64,000 nt of DNA from Bacteroidota bacterium (GCA_021815405.1 JAKAGV010000017.1:62001-126000), one strand, 5' to 3'. Numbered from the stretch's first letter, positions 26,682 through 36,693 are shown. A program made the numbers and translations. The notes: generated by a model not told the origin, from the letters alone.

Positions 26682-27683
26682 TCAAATCTTTATTTCTTTT
26701 TTAAGTGAAGATGATTTGTACATGGCATCGATAACTTTCATCCTTTCCAAAGATTCCTCAGCAGATGAAAAGACAGGTGTAAGCCCACTAATGGCACCGA
26801 AAAAGCTTTTCAATTCGTTTGTGTACGATTTCTTGAATAAGCTTACTGCATTTTCCGATTGCGATGGAGTTAAATCAACTATATGCTCTTCAATTTTTTT
26901 ATAAACATGAAATGGATTAAGTGAAGCCGATCCTTTCGTACCGTAAACATCAAAATAAAATGAATCTTTATCAAGCGACAGTGACCAGCTTGACTCCATG
27001 CTTATACATGAAGAATTCCCGCATTTCAAAAAGCTTATCGATGTATCTTCAACTGTCTTAGTGTTTTGGAAATAATTTTGAGTAACTACCGACTCAACAT
27101 TAGGAAAATCAAGAGTCCATAACGCTAAGTCTAGAAGCAAAATTGCTAAATCAATTATTACACCTCCGCCTGATTCTTCCTTCTTTGTAAACCATTTCTG
27201 ACTGCTGCTTTGTCTCCGAAGCCAGCCGCACTTAATATAAAAGGGCTCACCTATTTCACCAGCATTTAATATGCTTTTCAAAATCATAGCGTCGGGTCTG
27301 AATCGTAAATTCATTCCGACCATTATTTTTCTTTTATATTTTTTTGCTGCGTCATAAATTTGCTTAGCTTCCTGATAAGTTCTTGCCAACGGCTTTTCAA
27401 TTAGAATATCTTTACCGGCTTTCAAACAAGCAATTGCAACTTCTTTGTGGGTACTTGTCGGAGTTGCAATAAGAATAGTTCCTGCATCAGCTTTTTCCAG
27501 AAGCTCCACATGGTCTTTATAGCGTTCTTTGATATTAAATTTATCTGCTATGGTATTGAGTCTGTTTTTATTTACTTCAGCAACTGCGGTTACTTCAATA
27601 TTTTCAATTTTCGTTAGGTTTGGAAGATGTACAAGCTGGGCTATGCCGCCAAGTCCGATAACTGCTATTTTAGTTTTCTCCAT
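26682..27683 (-). CDS. Gfo/Idh/MocA-family oxidoreductase
   Basis: 333 residues. N-terminal NAD(P)-binding Rossmann domain (IAVIGLGGIAQLVHLPNL, residues 5-22; LIATPTSTH; EKPLARTYQEA with the conserved EKP lysine), then the alpha/beta C-terminal substrate domain (GWLRRQS..., GGGVIIDLAILLLDL). Members oxidise or reduce sugars, inositols and similar. No specific substrate is evident. The start codon shares one base with the dxs stop (TAATG), indicating tight coupling. Confidence 0.9.
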   Translation of the reverse strand: MEKTKIAVIGLGGIAQLVHLPNLTKIENIEVTAVAEVNKNRLNTIADKFNIKERYKDHVELLEKADAGTILIATPTSTHKEVAIACLKAGKDILIEKPLARTYQEAKQIYDAAKKYKRKIMVGMNLRFRPDAMILKSILNAGEIGEPFYIKCGWLRRQSSSQKWFTKKEESGGGVIIDLAILLLDLALWTLDFPNVESVVTQNYFQNTKTVEDTSISFLKCGNSSCISMESSWSLSLDKDSFYFDVYGTKGSASLNPFHVYKKIEEHIVDLTPSQSENAVSLFKKSYTNELKSFFGAISGLTPVFSSAEESLERMKVIDAMYKSSSLKKEIKI

Positions 27684-29614
27684 TAAACAGTTACCTCATG
27701 ACTGATAATTTTGTTTTCACAGAATAATTTTGTTTTGTTTACAATACCGGTAGGATCAATTCCTAAAATATTATGGAGCTCCGGCTGAGTTCCGTGTTCA
27801 ACAAAATAATCCGGAAGCCCGATTCTCAAAACATCCGTTTTATAATTTTTATCGGCAAAGTATTCAAGCACGCCGCTTCCAAAACCGCCGACAAGTGCAT
27901 TCTCCTCTAGTGTAATAACTTTTGAAAATTTCTTTGCAATCTCATCAAGTCTTTCATAATCCAAAGGTTTGATAAAGCGCATATTGACAACCTCACAGCT
28001 TATTCCTTCGTTTTCAAGAATTGCTGCAGCCTTCATTGAATAATCTACCATTACCCCTACTGCAAGCAAGGCAACATCTTTTCCCTCTTTAAGTAATTCA
28101 CTTTTTCCTATCTCAACCAAATCAAAGCCGTCTTTAAGCTCAACGCCTAATCCGTTTCCTCTTGGGTACCTAAGAGCAATAGGACCTTCTTTATATTTTA
28201 TTGCAGTATAAAGCATGTCGCGTAATTCGGATTCATCTTTTGGAGCCATCAAAACCATACCAGGAATCATACGAAGATAAGTTAAATCAAAAGAGCCGTG
28301 ATGAGTTGGACCATCTGCACCGACTAAGCCTGCTCTGTCAAGCGCAAACACAACGTGAAGTTTTTGAATCGCAATATCATGAATAATCTGGTCAAATGCT
28401 CTCTGAAGGAATGTTGAGTAAATTGCAACAACAGGAATTATATTTTGAGTTGCTAGTCCAGCAGCAAATGTAACTGCGTGTTCTTCAGCTATTCCGACAT
28501 CGAAACAATTTTTAGGAAATTCTTTTTGAAGAATGTCCAGACCGGTTCCCTCAGGCATAGCACCTGTTATTCCAACAACATTCGGATTATCTTTTACAAT
28601 CTCAACAAGAGCTTTTCCGAAAATAGAAGTGTAAGAAGGATTGCCTCCTGATTTCTTGATAGCTTTTCCGGTAAGCTTATCAAACGGAGTGGAAGCATGA
28701 AGTTTCTGAATATCATTTTCAGCCGGCTCGTATCCCTTTCCTTTTTTAGTAAGAACATGAACGAGAATCGGTCCCTTTAATTCTTTAACCTGTTCAAATA
28801 TTTTTATAAGTTGATGAACATTGTGCCCGTTCACCGGACCGAAATATCTAAAGCCTAAAGCTTCAAATAACATTCCTGGTGTAAGCACTGCTTTAATTCC
28901 ATTTTCAAGTCTTGCAGCAATACGCCTGACTCTATCTCCAAAATGGTCAAGCTTTCCGGTTAATTGCCAGATCTGGTCCTTCATTTTATTATAATCGGGA
29001 TGAGCAATCATCTCAGTAAAGTAGTTGGAGATTTGCCAAACATTCGGAGCGATTGACATATTGTTGTCATTTAGAACCACAATCAAATCTGATTTAATTA
29101 AACCGGAATTATTCATCGCTTCGTATGCCATACCACCGGTCATTGCACCATCGCCAATTACAGCAACTACTTTTCTTTTCTCTTTATTGATATCCCTTGC
29201 AACTGCCATTCCCAGCGCCGCAGATATTGAAGTTGAAGCATGCCCTGCACCAAAGGCATCATATTCACTTTCAGATTTTTTTAGAAAGCCACTGATTCCA
29301 TGAAGTTGTCTAATTGTTTGAAGTGCTTCTTTTCTTCCGGTTAAAATTTTATGAGGGTATGCTTGATGACCGGTATCCCAAACAACTAAATCGTGAGGAG
29401 TGCTGAAGACTTTGTGAATTGCCACTGTCAGCTCAACTGCACCAAGACCTCCACCGAAATGACCGCCTACTTCAGAGACGGTATCAATTAAATAATTTCG
29501 CAAATCAGAACATAACTGCTTTAACTGTGCTATATCAAAGCTTTTTATATCAGAAGGCAGGTTTACCTTTGATAATATCTCATATTTATTTACATCACTC
29601 ATGTTTTTTCCCAT
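27683..29614 (-). CDS. dxs: 1-deoxy-D-xylulose-5-phosphate synthase
   Basis: 643 residues. Thiamine-dependent first enzyme of the MEP isoprenoid route, joining pyruvate and glyceraldehyde-3-phosphate. Motifs: GGHFGGGLGAVELTVA, VWDTGHQAYPHKIL, VIGDGAMTGGMAYEA with following NDNNMSI (ThDP site), IAEEHAVTFAAGLA, ALDRAGLVGADGPTHHG and YPRGNGLG. Start ATG 29614 is 2 bp after xseB; an internal ATG at 29602 preceded by GGGAAAA is a fair alternative. An xseB-dxs arrangement is common in bacteria. Confidence 0.97.
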   Translation of the reverse strand: MGKNMSDVNKYEILSKVNLPSDIKSFDIAQLKQLCSDLRNYLIDTVSEVGGHFGGGLGAVELTVAIHKVFSTPHDLVVWDTGHQAYPHKILTGRKEALQTIRQLHGISGFLKKSESEYDAFGAGHASTSISAALGMAVARDINKEKRKVVAVIGDGAMTGGMAYEAMNNSGLIKSDLIVVLNDNNMSIAPNVWQISNYFTEMIAHPDYNKMKDQIWQLTGKLDHFGDRVRRIAARLENGIKAVLTPGMLFEALGFRYFGPVNGHNVHQLIKIFEQVKELKGPILVHVLTKKGKGYEPAENDIQKLHASTPFDKLTGKAIKKSGGNPSYTSIFGKALVEIVKDNPNVVGITGAMPEGTGLDILQKEFPKNCFDVGIAEEHAVTFAAGLATQNIIPVVAIYSTFLQRAFDQIIHDIAIQKLHVVFALDRAGLVGADGPTHHGSFDLTYLRMIPGMVLMAPKDESELRDMLYTAIKYKEGPIALRYPRGNGLGVELKDGFDLVEIGKSELLKEGKDVALLAVGVMVDYSMKAAAILENEGISCEVVNMRFIKPLDYERLDEIAKKFSKVITLEENALVGGFGSGVLEYFADKNYKTDVLRIGLPDYFVEHGTQPELHNILGIDPTGIVNKTKLFCENKIISHEVTV

Positions 29615-29616
29615 AT

Positions 29617-29856
29617 CTATTCAGCGGGCTCATCTTGTCCGTCGATAGACAAATTATCCAGCTTCTTTTTTAATTCTGTAATTTTTAATTCTGCATTCTT
29701 TAATGTTGATATACAATCTTGTGAAAGTTCAATTCCTTCTTCATAAAGTGAAATAGCTTCTTCAAGTCCGATAGAATCGCTTTCAAGAAGAGATGAAATT
29801 TCTTCAAGACGATTTAATTTGTTTTCGAAACTGACCTTTTCAGTTTTTTTTGCCAT
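29617..29856 (-). CDS. xseB: exodeoxyribonuclease VII small subunit
   Basis: 79 residues, two-helix protein with the family pattern FENKLNRLEEISSLLESDSI then GLEEAISLYEEGIEL, and a C-terminal helix. It forms the regulatory coat of exonuclease VII with XseA, encoded 62 bp upstream. Sits directly before dxs as in many genomes. Confidence 0.95.
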   Translation of the reverse strand: MAKKTEKVSFENKLNRLEEISSLLESDSIGLEEAISLYEEGIELSQDCISTLKNAELKITELKKKLDNLSIDGQDEPAE

Positions 29857-29918
29857 GTCTTATTAGTCTTATAAAATTAAATGATGTAATTTAAAACTTT
29901 CCGCACTAATGCCAAATC

Positions 29919-31118
29919 TTATTTGACGGTTTTACCAGATGTGATTTCAATTTCTTTGTCGAAGAATTTAAGTCCGGTTTCTTTTGAATAATCAAAATTA
30001 GCAGCTCGGGTAATAAATTTAGAATCTTGACGGACTAACACAAATCCCTTTTTCAGTGCTTTGTTTATGTCGTGAGATTCAATATCCTTTGAAATTAGAG
30101 AAAGCTTGTTGTTCACCGCTACTAATTTCTTATCCATATTCTGCAGTAAGCGGTAAGTGAGATTATCAACTTCTTGTTCTTTCATACGTACTAAATCAAT
30201 TGGAAGACGGAAGCCGTAAGAGTTCAGCGTGTTCCTAATTTGATTCTGTTTGGATTCAATTAAATCAAATATAATCTCTTCAGTTGATTCTGAAAAATTT
30301 TGGATAAAAGAGAATAATTCATCTTTGTCCGGTGTGGCAATTTCCATTGCAGCAGATGGCGTTGGAGCGCGAAGGTCAGCAACAAAATCGGCAATAGTAA
30401 AATCAACCTCATGACCAATGCCGGTAATTATTGGAATTCCGGAATTAAAAATTTCTCGTGCAACTATTTCTTCATTGAAAGACCATAAATCTTCAATTGA
30501 ACCGCCGCCTCTTCCGACAATTATTATGTCAATATCATTGCGCTGATTAAGAAGCCTTAGGCTTTCGACGATAGTTTCAGCGGCACCGCTGCCCTGCACT
30601 CTTGATGGAGCTATTACCAATTCAACTAAAGGAAACCTTCGCGTCGCCACACTTATCATGTCTCTGAATGCGGCACCATCAATGGCTGTTACGATTCCAA
30701 TCTTTTTTGGAAACGAAGGAATCTGTTTTTTGAATTGTGCGTCGAACAATCCTTCTGCAGATAATTTTTGTTTAAGTCTTTCAAATGCAGCTTGAAGCTC
30801 GCCGACACCGGCAGGCTTCATAGAGCGGACATCAAATTGATAATTTCCACGCGGCGGATAAACAGTAATTCTGCCGCTGATAATTATCTTCATCCCATCC
30901 TGCGGCGTGAAGAAAACGTAATTATTTAAGCCTTTCCACATTGTGCAGGAAATAACCGCACCTGAATCTTTCAAATTAAAATACCAATGACCGGAAATGT
31001 GGGCTTTAAAATTCGAAATCTCTCCAACAACGTTTATCTGTGAAAAATTCTCTTCAAGATTTTGCTTTATCTTGTTAGTAATCTGCGAGACTGAAAGTAT
31101 TTCTTCTGTATCAAACAT
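29919..31118 (-). CDS. xseA: exodeoxyribonuclease VII large subunit
   Basis: 399 residues. N-terminal OB-fold (SQITNKIKQNLEENFSQINV..., GHWYFNLKDSGAVISCTMWKG), then the catalytic domain with IGIVTAIDGAAFRDM, PSRVQGSGAA, VGRGGGSIEDLWSFNEE, IGHEVDFTIADFVADLRAPTPSAAMEI, and a coiled-coil C-terminal half. With XseB it degrades single-stranded DNA from both ends. Lies 3 bp after the unknown envelope protein gene. Confidence 0.96.
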   Translation of the reverse strand: MFDTEEILSVSQITNKIKQNLEENFSQINVVGEISNFKAHISGHWYFNLKDSGAVISCTMWKGLNNYVFFTPQDGMKIIISGRITVYPPRGNYQFDVRSMKPAGVGELQAAFERLKQKLSAEGLFDAQFKKQIPSFPKKIGIVTAIDGAAFRDMISVATRRFPLVELVIAPSRVQGSGAAETIVESLRLLNQRNDIDIIIVGRGGGSIEDLWSFNEEIVAREIFNSGIPIITGIGHEVDFTIADFVADLRAPTPSAAMEIATPDKDELFSFIQNFSESTEEIIFDLIESKQNQIRNTLNSYGFRLPIDLVRMKEQEVDNLTYRLLQNMDKKLVAVNNKLSLISKDIESHDINKALKKGFVLVRQDSKFITRAANFDYSKETGLKFFDKEIEITSGKTVK

Positions 31119-31121
31119 CAG

Positions 31122-31958
31122 TTAAAAATAAATTGAGAAAAAGCTTGAGTAAAGTCCAAGTGAAATTTCGTTAAAATTCTTTCCGCCTTCGCCCGGCTTC
31201 AAATTAAATCTGTATCTTGTATAAACAGTAAATGTATTAAATAATTTAAACCATCCTACTGAGAATTCCGCACTGACTCCATTATACCCCTGGAAATTAG
31301 TGAACAAATCAAGACCGGGTGAAACATATTCAAACACAGGAGCCACGAAGATTTCTTTATATCCGATACGGAAAAAATTTTTATCCTGTGCATTAAAGAT
31401 ATAAGAATATTCGGCAGAAAAATATCCGGCAGGATAGCTATAGCTTGCCGATCTAAAAGTTAATATCGGAATTTCTTTTGTTAAGCTAAAATAATTTCCA
31501 TCTTTTGTCGTAACAAAAACTGGCGACGGCAAAGCAAACACTGTGGCTCCAAATAAACAAAGCAGCAAAAAGTTGGATTCACTTTGAATTTTAATTTCCC
31601 CAGGTAATTCAAATTCATACTTATCACTTTTAAAAGTATGCCCCGAAGAATCCTGTACCAAAATAATATATGGAACTGATTTCGTTTTAAAATTTAAACC
31701 AGTTATATCCACTTTAATGTTGTGATCTTCGGTTAAAGTATCGGATATAGTATATTCATATTTATTGTCGATTAAAAGCTTGGATTTACATTTGCTGCTC
31801 GTAAAAAAGGATAGTAAAAAATGATGAGGAATTTCCGGCGAAACATACGAGTCAATAACTGTAACATCGATAGAATCCTGATTCGTCTGTTCTTGTCCAA
31901 AGCTAACAGCAATGATATTGAGTGAAATTAAAACAGCAAATAATATTTTTTTGTGCAT
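31122..31958 (-). CDS. predicted exported protein of unknown function
   Basis: 278 residues, not recognised. Signal peptide about 1-21 (VSFGQ). The N-terminal half (30-120) reads like a small beta domain. A hydrophobic stretch (about 130-150; LLLCLFGATVFALPSP) could be a membrane segment. The C-terminal half is made of beta strands with alternating aromatics and ends FSIYF, as outer-membrane proteins do. It heads the operon with xseA, xseB, dxs and the two-component system, only 3 bp before xseA. Envelope location is inferred. Confidence 0.6.
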   Translation of the reverse strand: MHKKILFAVLISLNIIAVSFGQEQTNQDSIDVTVIDSYVSPEIPHHFLLSFFTSSKCKSKLLIDNKYEYTISDTLTEDHNIKVDITGLNFKTKSVPYIILVQDSSGHTFKSDKYEFELPGEIKIQSESNFLLLCLFGATVFALPSPVFVTTKDGNYFSLTKEIPILTFRSASYSYPAGYFSAEYSYIFNAQDKNFFRIGYKEIFVAPVFEYVSPGLDLFTNFQGYNGVSAEFSVGWFKLFNTFTVYTRYRFNLKPGEGGKNFNEISLGLYSSFFSIYF

Positions 31959-32002
31959 TTTTTTCCCAGGTTGTGGAAGAATAAGTCCTAAATTATAAAA
32001 GA

Positions 32003-32036
32003 TTGGTCACTAAAACCTACCTTTTTTAGTGACCAA
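32003..32036. terminator. perfect 13-bp inverted repeat
   Basis: TTGGTCACTAAAA (32003-32015) and TTTTAGTGACCAA (32024-32036) flank the 8-base loop cctacctt. It lies 34 bp after the stop of the 32070-33398 gene and 45 bp before the start of the next minus-strand gene. Terminator for the former is most likely (followed by AATCTTTT on the minus strand). An operator for the latter is also possible. Confidence 0.65.
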
Positions 32037-32069
32037 ATTGCTTACAGCAAAATTAGGAAATAAAACGGA

Positions 32070-33398
32070 CTAAACAATTTTTAAGCAAGATTCCAGGTCT
32101 GCTAAAATATCGTCAACATTTTCTAATCCAACAGCTAATCTTATTCCACCTGGATCTATTTTATATTCAGGAAGCTTTTCAACCGGGACCATCGAATGCG
32201 TCATCGAAGCCGGATGTTCCAGCAAAGTTCGAGTATGACCAAGACTCACTGCCAAAGTCATTGTATAAGCTTTTTCTGCTGCGTAGTTCATAAACTTTTT
32301 TGCATCTTCTTTACTTTGCAAAGCATCGGCACCTTTCAAAACAAAATAGATTAAACTACCAGGTGCAAAATCGCCGTTAAAATCCCGCATTTGTTTCTTG
32401 GCAATTTCATAATATTTATAAGAAGATAAGCCCGGGTAGTTCACAAATTTGATTTTATTGTGCTTATTCAAATATTCTGCAATTTTTTGAGCTGATTTAA
32501 TCTGCTGGCGGATTCTGAGATGAAGTGTCGGCAGCCCATATGTAGCAACCGTCCATGCGCTTCTATTATTTAGAACTGCACCAAAATCCTTTCTATAAAG
32601 CAGCAGGATATCTCTGTACTTCTTTTTCCCAATTACAACACCACCCATATCAGTACCAAATCCTCCTAAGCCTTTGGTAAGTGAATTAACAGAAAAATTT
32701 GCTCCCAGCTCAATGGGTCTTTGGCAGAAAGGAGTGGCAAATGTATTATCAACGACTATTTTTATCCTATTTGCCTCTTCTCTATTTCGGTTCTCCTTAT
32801 CGATAATTTCCCGTACACGTGCAATATCAATAATGTCTAGATTTGGATTAGAAGGTGTTTCAAAATAAATGACCTTAGTCTTTTGATTAATTGATGATAA
32901 GAGATTTTCCTCAACCGTTAAATCCACTAGTTTAACATTAATATTGTATCTTGGATACCAAGTAGTAAACAGAGAATAAGTACAGCCATAAAGAGTATGA
33001 TGAGCAATAATCTCATCTCCTGTTTTAGTTAAAACTCCAAGAATACCTGAAATTGCCCCCATGCCGGTGGCATATGTTACTGCTACATCTCCTTTTTCAA
33101 CATATGCGAGATTTTCCTCTAAAATATCTTTATTAGGCTCACCTAACCTGTCATAGATATAAATAGGTTTAGGATTTTCCCCCGTAACCGGAGAGTTGGC
33201 AAATTCTAAGAATCCTTCCGCTCCTCTTTCTACAGAATCAAGCCTATATATTACTGACGACGAAATAGGAGGTAAAACATGATGTGAATAATCCCATTTA
33301 TTGGTAACGTTCTTACCATAAATTAAGTGGGTTTCCATTGAATATTTTGTATCATCAATGGAATTGGAATTTTGCGAAGATTTATTTTGATCTTTCAT
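32070..33398 (-). CDS. trans-sulfuration-family PLP enzyme (methionine gamma-lyase / cystathionine synthase-like)
   Basis: 442 residues. Cys/Met-metabolism fold-type-I PLP enzyme: YATGMGAISGIL, HHTLYGCTYSLF, FETPSNPNLDIIDI, VVDNTFATPF and NSLTKGLGG with the PLP lysine; C-terminal LGHTRTLLEHPASMTHS and GGIRLAVGLE. It is about 65 residues longer than its neighbour at 33884, mainly from an N-terminal extension and an insertion near PVTGENPKPIYIYDRLG. Specificity among gamma-synthase, gamma-lyase and O-acetylhomoserine sulfhydrylase cannot be read from sequence. Single gene, followed by an inverted repeat. Confidence 0.82.
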   Translation of the reverse strand: MKDQNKSSQNSNSIDDTKYSMETHLIYGKNVTNKWDYSHHVLPPISSSVIYRLDSVERGAEGFLEFANSPVTGENPKPIYIYDRLGEPNKDILEENLAYVEKGDVAVTYATGMGAISGILGVLTKTGDEIIAHHTLYGCTYSLFTTWYPRYNINVKLVDLTVEENLLSSINQKTKVIYFETPSNPNLDIIDIARVREIIDKENRNREEANRIKIVVDNTFATPFCQRPIELGANFSVNSLTKGLGGFGTDMGGVVIGKKKYRDILLLYRKDFGAVLNNRSAWTVATYGLPTLHLRIRQQIKSAQKIAEYLNKHNKIKFVNYPGLSSYKYYEIAKKQMRDFNGDFAPGSLIYFVLKGADALQSKEDAKKFMNYAAEKAYTMTLAVSLGHTRTLLEHPASMTHSMVPVEKLPEYKIDPGGIRLAVGLENVDDILADLESCLKIV

Positions 33399-33883
33399 AA
33401 TCGATCCCCGGAAATTATTAAAAAATATGACCGATGAAATTTACGGAGATTTTTTGTGAAAAGTATTATACTTCCCAGAGTATTGTAAGGACTGAGTTGT
33501 ACCTGTACATTGGAATATTCTGCTAATAGCAAAAGTAATCTTTTTTATAAGTGAATTCCTCCCAAAACCAGGCATCAGCTAGAATTTTTTCGGGATCATT
33601 TGATATTTTTTCTCCCTAATAAAATTCATAAGCGTATGAAGAAGAAGTAACCTCACTGCCTATCCTTATAAATTTGAATGGGAAATATTTATTTATCACG
33701 CTCCATTTTAATACTTTGTCTCTGTTCATTGGTTTTCTTTCACGAAATGGTTCGTAACAGCCCGGTTAAAAATATTAGTTCCACAGAGGAAAATACTGCC
33801 GTACTCTCTGAAGGCAGGCATGAGTAATATAATAAGAAGCAATTGAACAATTCATATGCCAGACTTGCTTACTAAATTGTTTT
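33399..33883. other. intergenic, 485 bp, nothing recognised
   Basis: Leader region of the 32070-33398 gene and downstream region of the next PLP gene. A small CTGCC/GGCAG hairpin lies near 33797-33817. No SAM-type riboswitch, ORF or exact promoter consensus was found by eye. Confidence 0.45.
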
Positions 33884-35017
33884 TTATCTTAAAGCTGAGT
33901 TAACATCTTCAATTAAATCTTCAATGTCCTCAATGCCAACAGAGAATCTTACAAGGCTGTCCGTAAGCCCCATTTTTTCTCTTTCTTCTTTAGGGACGGA
34001 TGCATGAGTCATGCTTGCCGGATGACTAATTAAGCTCTCAACTCCGCCGAGGCTTTCACCTAAGGTAAACACTTTGACATTTTTTAGAAGCTTTTTTGCT
34101 TTATCAACATTGCCGAAGTCAGCAGAGATCATTCCGCCGAACCCCCGCATTTGTTTTTTTGCCAGCTCATGCTGCGGATGGTTTGGTAGACCGGGATAAT
34201 AAACCTTTGCCGCAATTTCTGATTCAACTAAATATTCGGCAAACTTTACCGCATTATGGTCATGCCGTTCCATTCTTACAGCTAAAGTTTTTGTGGATCG
34301 TATAATCAGCCAGCAATCGAATGGAGACGGAACTGCGCCGACGGCATTTTGAACATACCTGATCCTTTCATGTACCTTGTCATTGCTCGTCACGATAATT
34401 CCACCGATTACATCGCTGTGCCCGTTTATATATTTTGTAGTGCTGTGCAAAACAATATCGCACCCGAGTGTTAAAGGATTCTGAAAATACGGACTCATGA
34501 AAGTATTGTCCACAATGCTTAAAAGATTATTCTCTTTACAAATCTTTGAAGCTCCTTCCAGGTCGGTAAGATTCAGCATCGGATTTGTGGGACTCTCCAG
34601 ATAAACAAGCTTTGTATTTTTCTTAATTGCCTTTTTGATGTTGTTCAGGTCGGTAGTATCCACCCAGGAATATTCGAGTCCGTAATCTTTCATGATAAGC
34701 TCAAATAATCTGAAAGTTCCGCCGTAAACATTGTTTGTAACGATAATATGGTCGCCTGCTTTAACAAGGCTCATCAATGCGTGAGTCGCGGCTAAACCGC
34801 TGCTGAATGCAATTCCATATTTTCCTTTTTCTAAAGCGGCAATGTTTGTTTCCAGAGACTGCCTTGTCAGGTTATGCGTTCTGCCGTATTCGTAGCCTTT
34901 ATTTTTTCCCAACTCTTCCTGGGCGTAAGTTGATGTCTGGTAAATAGGAGTAATGACAGCACCGGTAACTAAATCGGGATGCTGCCCGGCGTGAATTGCG
35001 TCTGTTGAAAAGCCCAT
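33884..35017 (-). CDS. cystathionine gamma-lyase / gamma-synthase
   Basis: 377 residues, typical length. Motifs: FSTDAIHAGQHPD, PIYQTSTYAQ, YEYGRTHNLTRQSLE, FSSGLAATHAL, NNVYGGTFRLF, LESPTNPMLNLTD, VDNTFMSPYFQNPL, HSTTKYINGHSD (PLP lysine), ESLISHPASMTHASV and RFSVGIED. Placed directly after a cystathionine beta-synthase gene (89 bp), so cystathionine gamma-lyase in reverse trans-sulfuration is favoured over a synthase. The two activities are hard to tell apart by sequence. Confidence 0.88.
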   Translation of the reverse strand: MGFSTDAIHAGQHPDLVTGAVITPIYQTSTYAQEELGKNKGYEYGRTHNLTRQSLETNIAALEKGKYGIAFSSGLAATHALMSLVKAGDHIIVTNNVYGGTFRLFELIMKDYGLEYSWVDTTDLNNIKKAIKKNTKLVYLESPTNPMLNLTDLEGASKICKENNLLSIVDNTFMSPYFQNPLTLGCDIVLHSTTKYINGHSDVIGGIIVTSNDKVHERIRYVQNAVGAVPSPFDCWLIIRSTKTLAVRMERHDHNAVKFAEYLVESEIAAKVYYPGLPNHPQHELAKKQMRGFGGMISADFGNVDKAKKLLKNVKVFTLGESLGGVESLISHPASMTHASVPKEEREKMGLTDSLVRFSVGIEDIEDLIEDVNSALR

Positions 35018-35106
35018 TGATGTTCCTTTATTTTGTTGTACTTAAAACCTATGGGTAGATTAATAAAATCGCAAAGCGCATAGCGAAAAGCACGTTGACT
35101 ATGTGT

Positions 35107-36474
35107 TTAGGTAAACTTCGCGTGTTCTAAAATATCATATCTTGTAATTATATCTATAATCCTTCCGTATTCAGTTATGAGCACGGCAGGAGAATCGCTT
35201 AAATATTTTTTCACATTGCTCAGTTCGGTCCGTTCATCAAGAGTTGGAAAACTAGCATCCATTACCTGTTCTATGTTCGCTTCAAGAAGGCGAGGATTTT
35301 CAAGAAGTCCCCAAGTTAATCTAGTTTCTCTTATACTTCCGACAGATTCGCCTTTATCAATTACAGGAAGCTGCGAGAAGCCTTTCGTATTAAGCAATTC
35401 TACCGCAGCTTTTACTTTATCCTTCGGATTAAGAAATGTTAATTCCTTTTGCTTGCCATCCCACTTTGCTGATGAAATATCTTTCAAAGTTCTGATTTCA
35501 TTAGGTAAAAGTCTTTTTTCTTTAAGCCACTCATCGCTGTGGAATTTGGAAAGATATCTTTCGCCTGTATCGCAAACGATAAAAACGATAACAGCATTTT
35601 CATCCAGTTCCTTTGCTACTTCAAGCGTAATGCCTAAAATTGTTCCAGTACTTCCGCCGCAAAATATTCCTTCTTCACGCGAAAGCATTCTTGCAAAGTT
35701 AAAGGAATCCATATCGCTGATGTTATATATCTTGTCGATGTACTGGAAGTGTACATTCTTTGGTAAACAATCCTGACCGATTCCTTCCACAAGATAGGGC
35801 ATGCCTTGAGGTAATTCATTTTTCTCTTTATATTCTTTGAAGATAGAACCGAATGGATCCGCGCCGATTACCTGTACATTTTTATTTTTTTCTTTTAGAT
35901 ATCTGCCTACACCGCTTATTGTTCCGCCGGTGCCTATGCCTGCAACAAAGTGAGTAATCTTTCCGTCAGTCTGTTCCCAAATTTCAGGTCCGGTTGTACG
36001 GTAATGAACCTCCGGATTAGCCGGATTAGAATACTGGTACATAAAAATAGAGTTTGGTGTTTCCTGGTTAATTTTTTTTGCAACTGTTATGTAATAATCA
36101 GGATGGTCATGTTTAACAGCATTTGAAACAACAATAACATCACCTCCTAAAGCTTTAAGATAATTTATTTTTTCACTGCTGACTTTATCTGTAACAACAA
36201 AAATAGATTTATAACCTTTCACAGCACAGGCAAGAGCAAGTCCGATACCGGTATTCCCGCTGGTTGCTTCAATAACAGTACCGCCGGGATTTATCCTTCT
36301 GTTTCTCTCCGCTTCTTCAAGCATAGAAAGACCTATCCTGTCCTTAACGCTGCCACCGGGATTTGCGGACTCCAGCTTTGCAAAAATTTTTGGCTTCAAG
36401 CCTTTGTTTAATTTGTTCAGCTTAATTAGCGGAGTATTTCCTATTGCGTCGAGTATGTTGTTTTTATAATTCAT
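35107..36474 (-). CDS. cystathionine beta-synthase with CBS domains
   Basis: 455 residues. Fold-type-II PLP domain (1-320): [28 protein letters not shown] (PLP lysine), [30 protein letters not shown] and [10 protein letters not shown] pair of CBS domains (about 335-455) follows ([25 protein letters not shown]), as in the eukaryote-like cystathionine beta-synthases; cysteine synthases lack these. It should condense serine and homocysteine to cystathionine. The CBS pair may sense adenosyl ligands. First gene of the pair with the gamma-lyase. Confidence 0.9.
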   Translation of the reverse strand: MNYKNNILDAIGNTPLIKLNKLNKGLKPKIFAKLESANPGGSVKDRIGLSMLEEAERNRRINPGGTVIEATSGNTGIGLALACAVKGYKSIFVVTDKVSSEKINYLKALGGDVIVVSNAVKHDHPDYYITVAKKINQETPNSIFMYQYSNPANPEVHYRTTGPEIWEQTDGKITHFVAGIGTGGTISGVGRYLKEKNKNVQVIGADPFGSIFKEYKEKNELPQGMPYLVEGIGQDCLPKNVHFQYIDKIYNISDMDSFNFARMLSREEGIFCGGSTGTILGITLEVAKELDENAVIVFIVCDTGERYLSKFHSDEWLKEKRLLPNEIRTLKDISSAKWDGKQKELTFLNPKDKVKAAVELLNTKGFSQLPVIDKGESVGSIRETRLTWGLLENPRLLEANIEQVMDASFPTLDERTELSNVKKYLSDSPAVLITEYGRIIDIITRYDILEHAKFT

Positions 36475-36583
36475 AAAATATGTAAAATGGTTTTATGATT
36501 TTTCAATTCTAAAAGTTCTATGTTTTGAAAAGATAATAACGAATCCGCAACTAAAGTGGAGTAATCTAATTTACTTACAAAGT

Positions 36584-36691
36584 GAAGTTACGCAAAATAA
36601 TGTTTTGTCATTCCGAATTTGTTTCGGAATCCTTATTTTTAAGCTGTTTTTAGATGCTGAAACAAGTTCAGCATGACAATTGCGTAACTTC
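36584..36691. repeat. 108-bp nested palindromic element
   Basis: Outer perfect 12-bp arms GAAGTTACGCAA (36584-36595) / TTGCGTAACTTC (36680-36691). Inside these are TGTCAT (36606) / ATGACA (36673-36678) and two small hairpins, TTCCGAATTTGTTTCGGAA and TGCTGAAACAAGTTCAGCA. It ends 2 bp before the fmt stop. The core is repeated at 40590-40669. Resembles the dispersed GAAACAAGTTCAGCATGACA-type intergenic repeats seen in many bacterial genomes. Confidence 0.75.
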
Positions 36692-36693
36692 AG

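Noticed and set aside
33399-33883. Possible SAM or other riboswitch before sulfur amino-acid genes
   Set aside because: No conserved SAM-riboswitch core or clear terminator/antiterminator pair could be found by eye; only one small CTGCC/GGCAG hairpin is present.
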